From positions 128,646,055-128,710,054 of the forward strand of contig NC_045435.1 of the NCBI RefSeq assembly GCF_002776525.5: DNA of 64,000 bases. Direction: 5' to 3'. This document shows positions 61,170 through 64,000 of this stretch, piece by piece. Source of the DNA: Piliocolobus tephrosceles (lineage: Eukaryota > Chordata > Mammalia > Primates > Cercopithecidae). Both the position numbers and the translations under genes were made by a program. Each line of letters starts with the position of its first letter. Position 1 is the first letter of the stretch. A model generated the notes under the pieces. That model did no database searches. It was not told the DNA's origin and worked only from the letters and a program-made list of their open reading frames with translations.

Positions 61170-62211
61170 GTGAGTGGAATGCACACAACACAAAGCAGCT
61201 CCTCAGAAAGCTTCTCTCCAGTTTATATCTGAAAACGTTTTCTTTCTCACCATAAGCCTCAAAGCCCTCCAGAATATCCCTTCACAGACTAAACAAAAAC
61301 AGTGTTATGACACACCCCAATGAAAAGAGAAGCTTAACTTTTTGAGCAAACCTCATGTGACACAGAGCAGTTTCACAGAAAGCTTCCTCTTGGTTTCTCT
61401 CTGAGGTTATTTCTTTCTCCGCATATTCTAAAAGGCGTTTCCAAATGTCCTTTCTCAGATTATACAGAAAAAGTGATTTCAAACTGCTCAATCCAAGGAA
61501 TGATTTAATGCTATGGGATGATTACAAACATCACAAAAGTGTTGCACAGAAAGCTTGTCTCCGATTTTGAATGGAAGATATTTCCTAGCCTCACACAGGC
61601 CTCCCATCACCACTTACTATCCCTTCACACAAAAACCTCAAAGAATGACTTTCAAACTGGGAAATGTAGAGTAAGCTTTAACCCTGTGAAAAGAATGGAC
61701 ATGTCAGAGAGCAGTTTCTTCGAGTGATTCCTTCGATTTTTTATTGGATGACATTTCAGTTTTTACCATAGTCTTCAATGCGCTCCGAATATCACTCTTT
61801 TGGTTTTACAGGAACAGTGTTCAAACTATGCTTTATGAGAAGAAACTTCATGGATCCGTCCATGACAGTTTCCAAACTGCGTAATATAAAGAAAGCTTTA
61901 TCTATGTGAGATGATTACACATATCACAGAGTAGTTTCCTAGAAAGCTTCTTTCCAGTTTTTGTCTGAGGCTATTTCCCTTTACACCATCAGCATCAACA
62001 TGCTCCCGAATGTCACTTGGTACCTGTTTCACCAAAAGGGTTTCCCCGACGCTGTATGAGAAGAGAAGTATAACACTGTGACTGGAATGCACACATCACA
62101 ACGCAGTTCCTCAGAAAGTTTCTCTCCAGTTTCGGTCTGGACATATTGCCTTTTTCACTGTTAGCTTCAAAGTGCTCCCGAATATCCCATCATATCCCGA
62201 ATATCCCATTA
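61170..62211 (-). repeat. HOR unit 27, deleted: m1-m4, m6 tail, m7, m8
   Basis: 1042 bp. Near 61847 m4 (gcttatgagaagaaact style) jumps to the end of m6 (tcatggatccgtccatgac). Near 62210 m8 jumps to m1 of the next unit, losing m9-m13. A 15 bp motif (tcccgaatatcccat) is present twice (62176 and 62195) at this second junction. Confidence 0.87.
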
Positions 62212-64000
62212 AAGACGTTTCCTTTCTCACCGTAAGCCTCAAAGGGTTCCAGAATAACCCTTTGCAGTCTAAACAAAAACAGTGTTATGATACTGCTCTA
62301 TGAAAAGAGAAGGATAACGGTGTGAGCAGAATTCACATGACACAGGGCAGTTTCACAGAAAGCTTCCTTCTCGTTTTCTCTGAGGTTACTTCTTTTTCAG
62401 GATATTCTAAAGAGCGTTTCCAGATGTCCTTTCTCAGATTCCACAGAAACAGTGATTTCAAACTGCTCAATCCAAAGAATCATATAACGCTATGAGATGA
62501 ATACAAACATCACAAAAGAGTTGAACGGAAAGATTCTCTCCGATTTTCGATGGAACACATTTCCTTGCTTGACACAGGATTCCGGTTGCCACTTACTATC
62601 CCTTCGTAGGAACCTCAAACACCATATTTCAAACTGGGGAATGTAGAGAAAGCTTTAACACTGTGAAATGAATGGACATGTCAGAGAGCAACTTTTTCCA
62701 GTGCTTCTTTCTGTTTTTTATTGGGCAACATTTGACTTTTTGCCGTAGTCTTCAATGTGCTGGGAATATCACTCTTTGGTTTTACAGGAATAGAGATCAA
62801 ACTGTGCTTATGAGAAGAAAGTTATAGCTGCCTGAGTGGAATGCACAAATCACCAAGCAGATTCTAAGAAAACTTCTCTCCAGTTTTTATCTGACTGTAT
62901 TTGCTATTTCACTGTAGGCCTGAATGTGATCCTAAATATCCCATTGCAGATACATCCACGAGGGATTTTCCAAGCTGTGCAATGTAAAGAAAGCTTCAGG
63001 TATGTGAGATGGTTAAACATAGCCAAAAGCAGATTTACAGAAACCTTCTTTCCAGTTTTTTTCTGAAGATATTTCCATTTTCCCCATAGTCCTCAATGTG
63101 TTCTAAAAGGTCCCTTCGTGGATCCGTCCATGACAGTCTACAAGGTGCTTAATGTAAAGAAAGCTTTATATATGTGAGATGATTACACATATCACAGAGT
63201 AGTTTCCTGGAAACCTTTCCAGTTTTTGTCTGAGGCTGTTTCCCTTTTCACCATTGGAATCAACTTGCTCCCGAATATCACTTGCTACCTGTTTCTCCAA
63301 CAGGGATTCCCCGACACTGTATGAGAAGAGAGGTATAACACTGTGACTGGAATGCACACGTCACAAAGCAGTTCCTCTGAAAGCTTCTTTCCACTTTCGG
63401 TCTGAACATATTTCCTTTTTCACTGTTAGCCTCCAAGTGCTCCCGAATATCCCATCACACGCTAAACATACACAGGGCTAGAAAACTGCTCAGTGAAAAG
63501 AGAGGCTTATATGAGTGACAGGAATTAAGACGGCACAGAGCAGTTTTACAGAAAGCTTCCTTCCAGATATTACCTGAGGATATTTCTTTCTTCATATTCT
63601 AAGGATCGTTCCCAAATGTCCTTCCTCAGATTCCACAAAAAAAAGTGATTTCAAGCTGCTCAATCCGAAGAATGGTTTAATGCTATGAGAAGAATACACA
63701 CATCACAAAGCAGGTGCTCAGAACTTTTCTGTGCAGTTTTCATCAGAACACGTTTACTCACTCAACACAAGCCATCTAGCGTCACTAAATATCCCTTCAC
63801 AGATCCTTCAAAGACAGAGTTTGGAAACTGGGCAACATAGAGTAAGCATTAACCCTGTGAAGTGAAGGCACATATCAGAGAGGAGATTTTTGCAACACTT
63901 CTTACTCCATTTTATTTCAATATATTTTACTAGTCGCCATAGACCTCAATGCATTCCAAAATATCACATTTTCGGTTTCTCAGGAACAGTGTTCAAACGC
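62212..64000 (-). repeat. HOR unit 28, m1-m11, cut by window end, lineage A variant class
   Basis: It starts inside m1 (taaagacgtttcc) and runs in order to m11. Its m1-m6 share the rare variants of unit 11 (ccagaataaccctttgcag, tcgttttctctgaggttact, caggaatagagatcaaactg, gcttcaggtatgtgagatgg). Confidence 0.89.

Larger units (their letters stand above)
79..64000 (-). repeat. Divergent alpha-satellite array with 13-monomer higher-order repeat
   Basis: About 350 monomers of ~171 bp, shown as the reverse complement of the conventional alpha-satellite strand. Each monomer has a variant of the A-type box (TTCCTTTTTCACCATAG). Thirteen types recur in fixed order, with these signatures on the plus strand: m1 ctatctgaagacgtttcc; m2 tcaggatattctaaagag; m3 ttcgatggaagacatttcc; m4 ttattggacgacatttcac; m5 tctgactatatttcctatt; m6 ccatagtcctgaatgtgctc; m7 ccatcggcatcaacatgctc; m8 cggtctgaacatatttcc; m9 ctggattttacctgaggat; m10 ttcatcggaagacgtttcc; m11 cctcgattttatttcagta; m12 gaagatatctcctctttcac; m13 catagtcgtcactatactcc. 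Units are bounded here at the start of m1 (gtgagtggaatgc). Full units are 2.19-2.26 kb. The array is interrupted by L1s and the HDAC1 retrocopy. I saw no CENP-B box. Confidence 0.93.

Noticed and set aside
79..64000. CRISPR-like or other prokaryotic regularly spaced repeats
   Set aside because: The periodicity is contiguous 171 bp tandem monomers without spacers, in a primate sequence.

Overview
The window is primate pericentromeric or centromere-flanking DNA. Almost all of it is divergent alpha-satellite in ~171 bp monomers, written here as the reverse complement of the usual orientation. Alpha satellite is primate-specific. The L1 3' ends look like young primate L1PA-type elements, and a sequence quirk in their 3' UTRs makes me lean, with low to moderate confidence, towards an Old World monkey or another non-human catarrhine. 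A 10-base N run shows this is an assembled scaffold.

The satellite is not random monomeric sequence. Thirteen monomer types (called m1 to m13 here) recur in fixed order, giving a degraded 13-mer higher-order repeat (HOR) of about 2.22-2.23 kb. I can follow about 30 HOR units across the window. About seventeen are essentially complete. The rest are shortened by whole-monomer deletions or extended, or are interrupted by insertions. Every monomer carries the A-type (pJ-alpha-like) box, and I saw no CENP-B box. Two sequence lineages of the HOR alternate in blocks: lineage A at about 0-9, 16-18, 24-36 and 49-64 kb, lineage B at about 9-16, 18-24 and 36-49 kb. Shared indels show that about 15.2-23.8 kb and 36.8-49.2 kb descend from one duplicated superblock.

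Insertions in the array are: an L1 3' fragment at the left edge (1-78); an L1 with a 5' inversion and a 19 bp target-site duplication (22855-23774); a 5'-truncated L1 (34476-35003); and a processed retrocopy of HDAC1 (45839-47929, minus strand) with 16 bp target-site duplications, a 48-base poly-A tract, a 3' UTR with AATAAA, and a complete uninterrupted 482-codon reading frame with all catalytic residues. The HDAC1 frame is the only credible protein-coding sequence in the window.

Other structure of note: a 265 bp near-identical duplication on either side of the N gap; a 68 bp inverted segment at 58565-58632 that is a perfect reverse complement of a monomer 827 bp upstream; a 94 bp internal tandem duplication; and recurrent m13-to-m8 junctions. 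Nothing resembles a gene network. The interest lies in satellite evolution and in an intact chromatin-enzyme retrogene embedded in satellite DNA.
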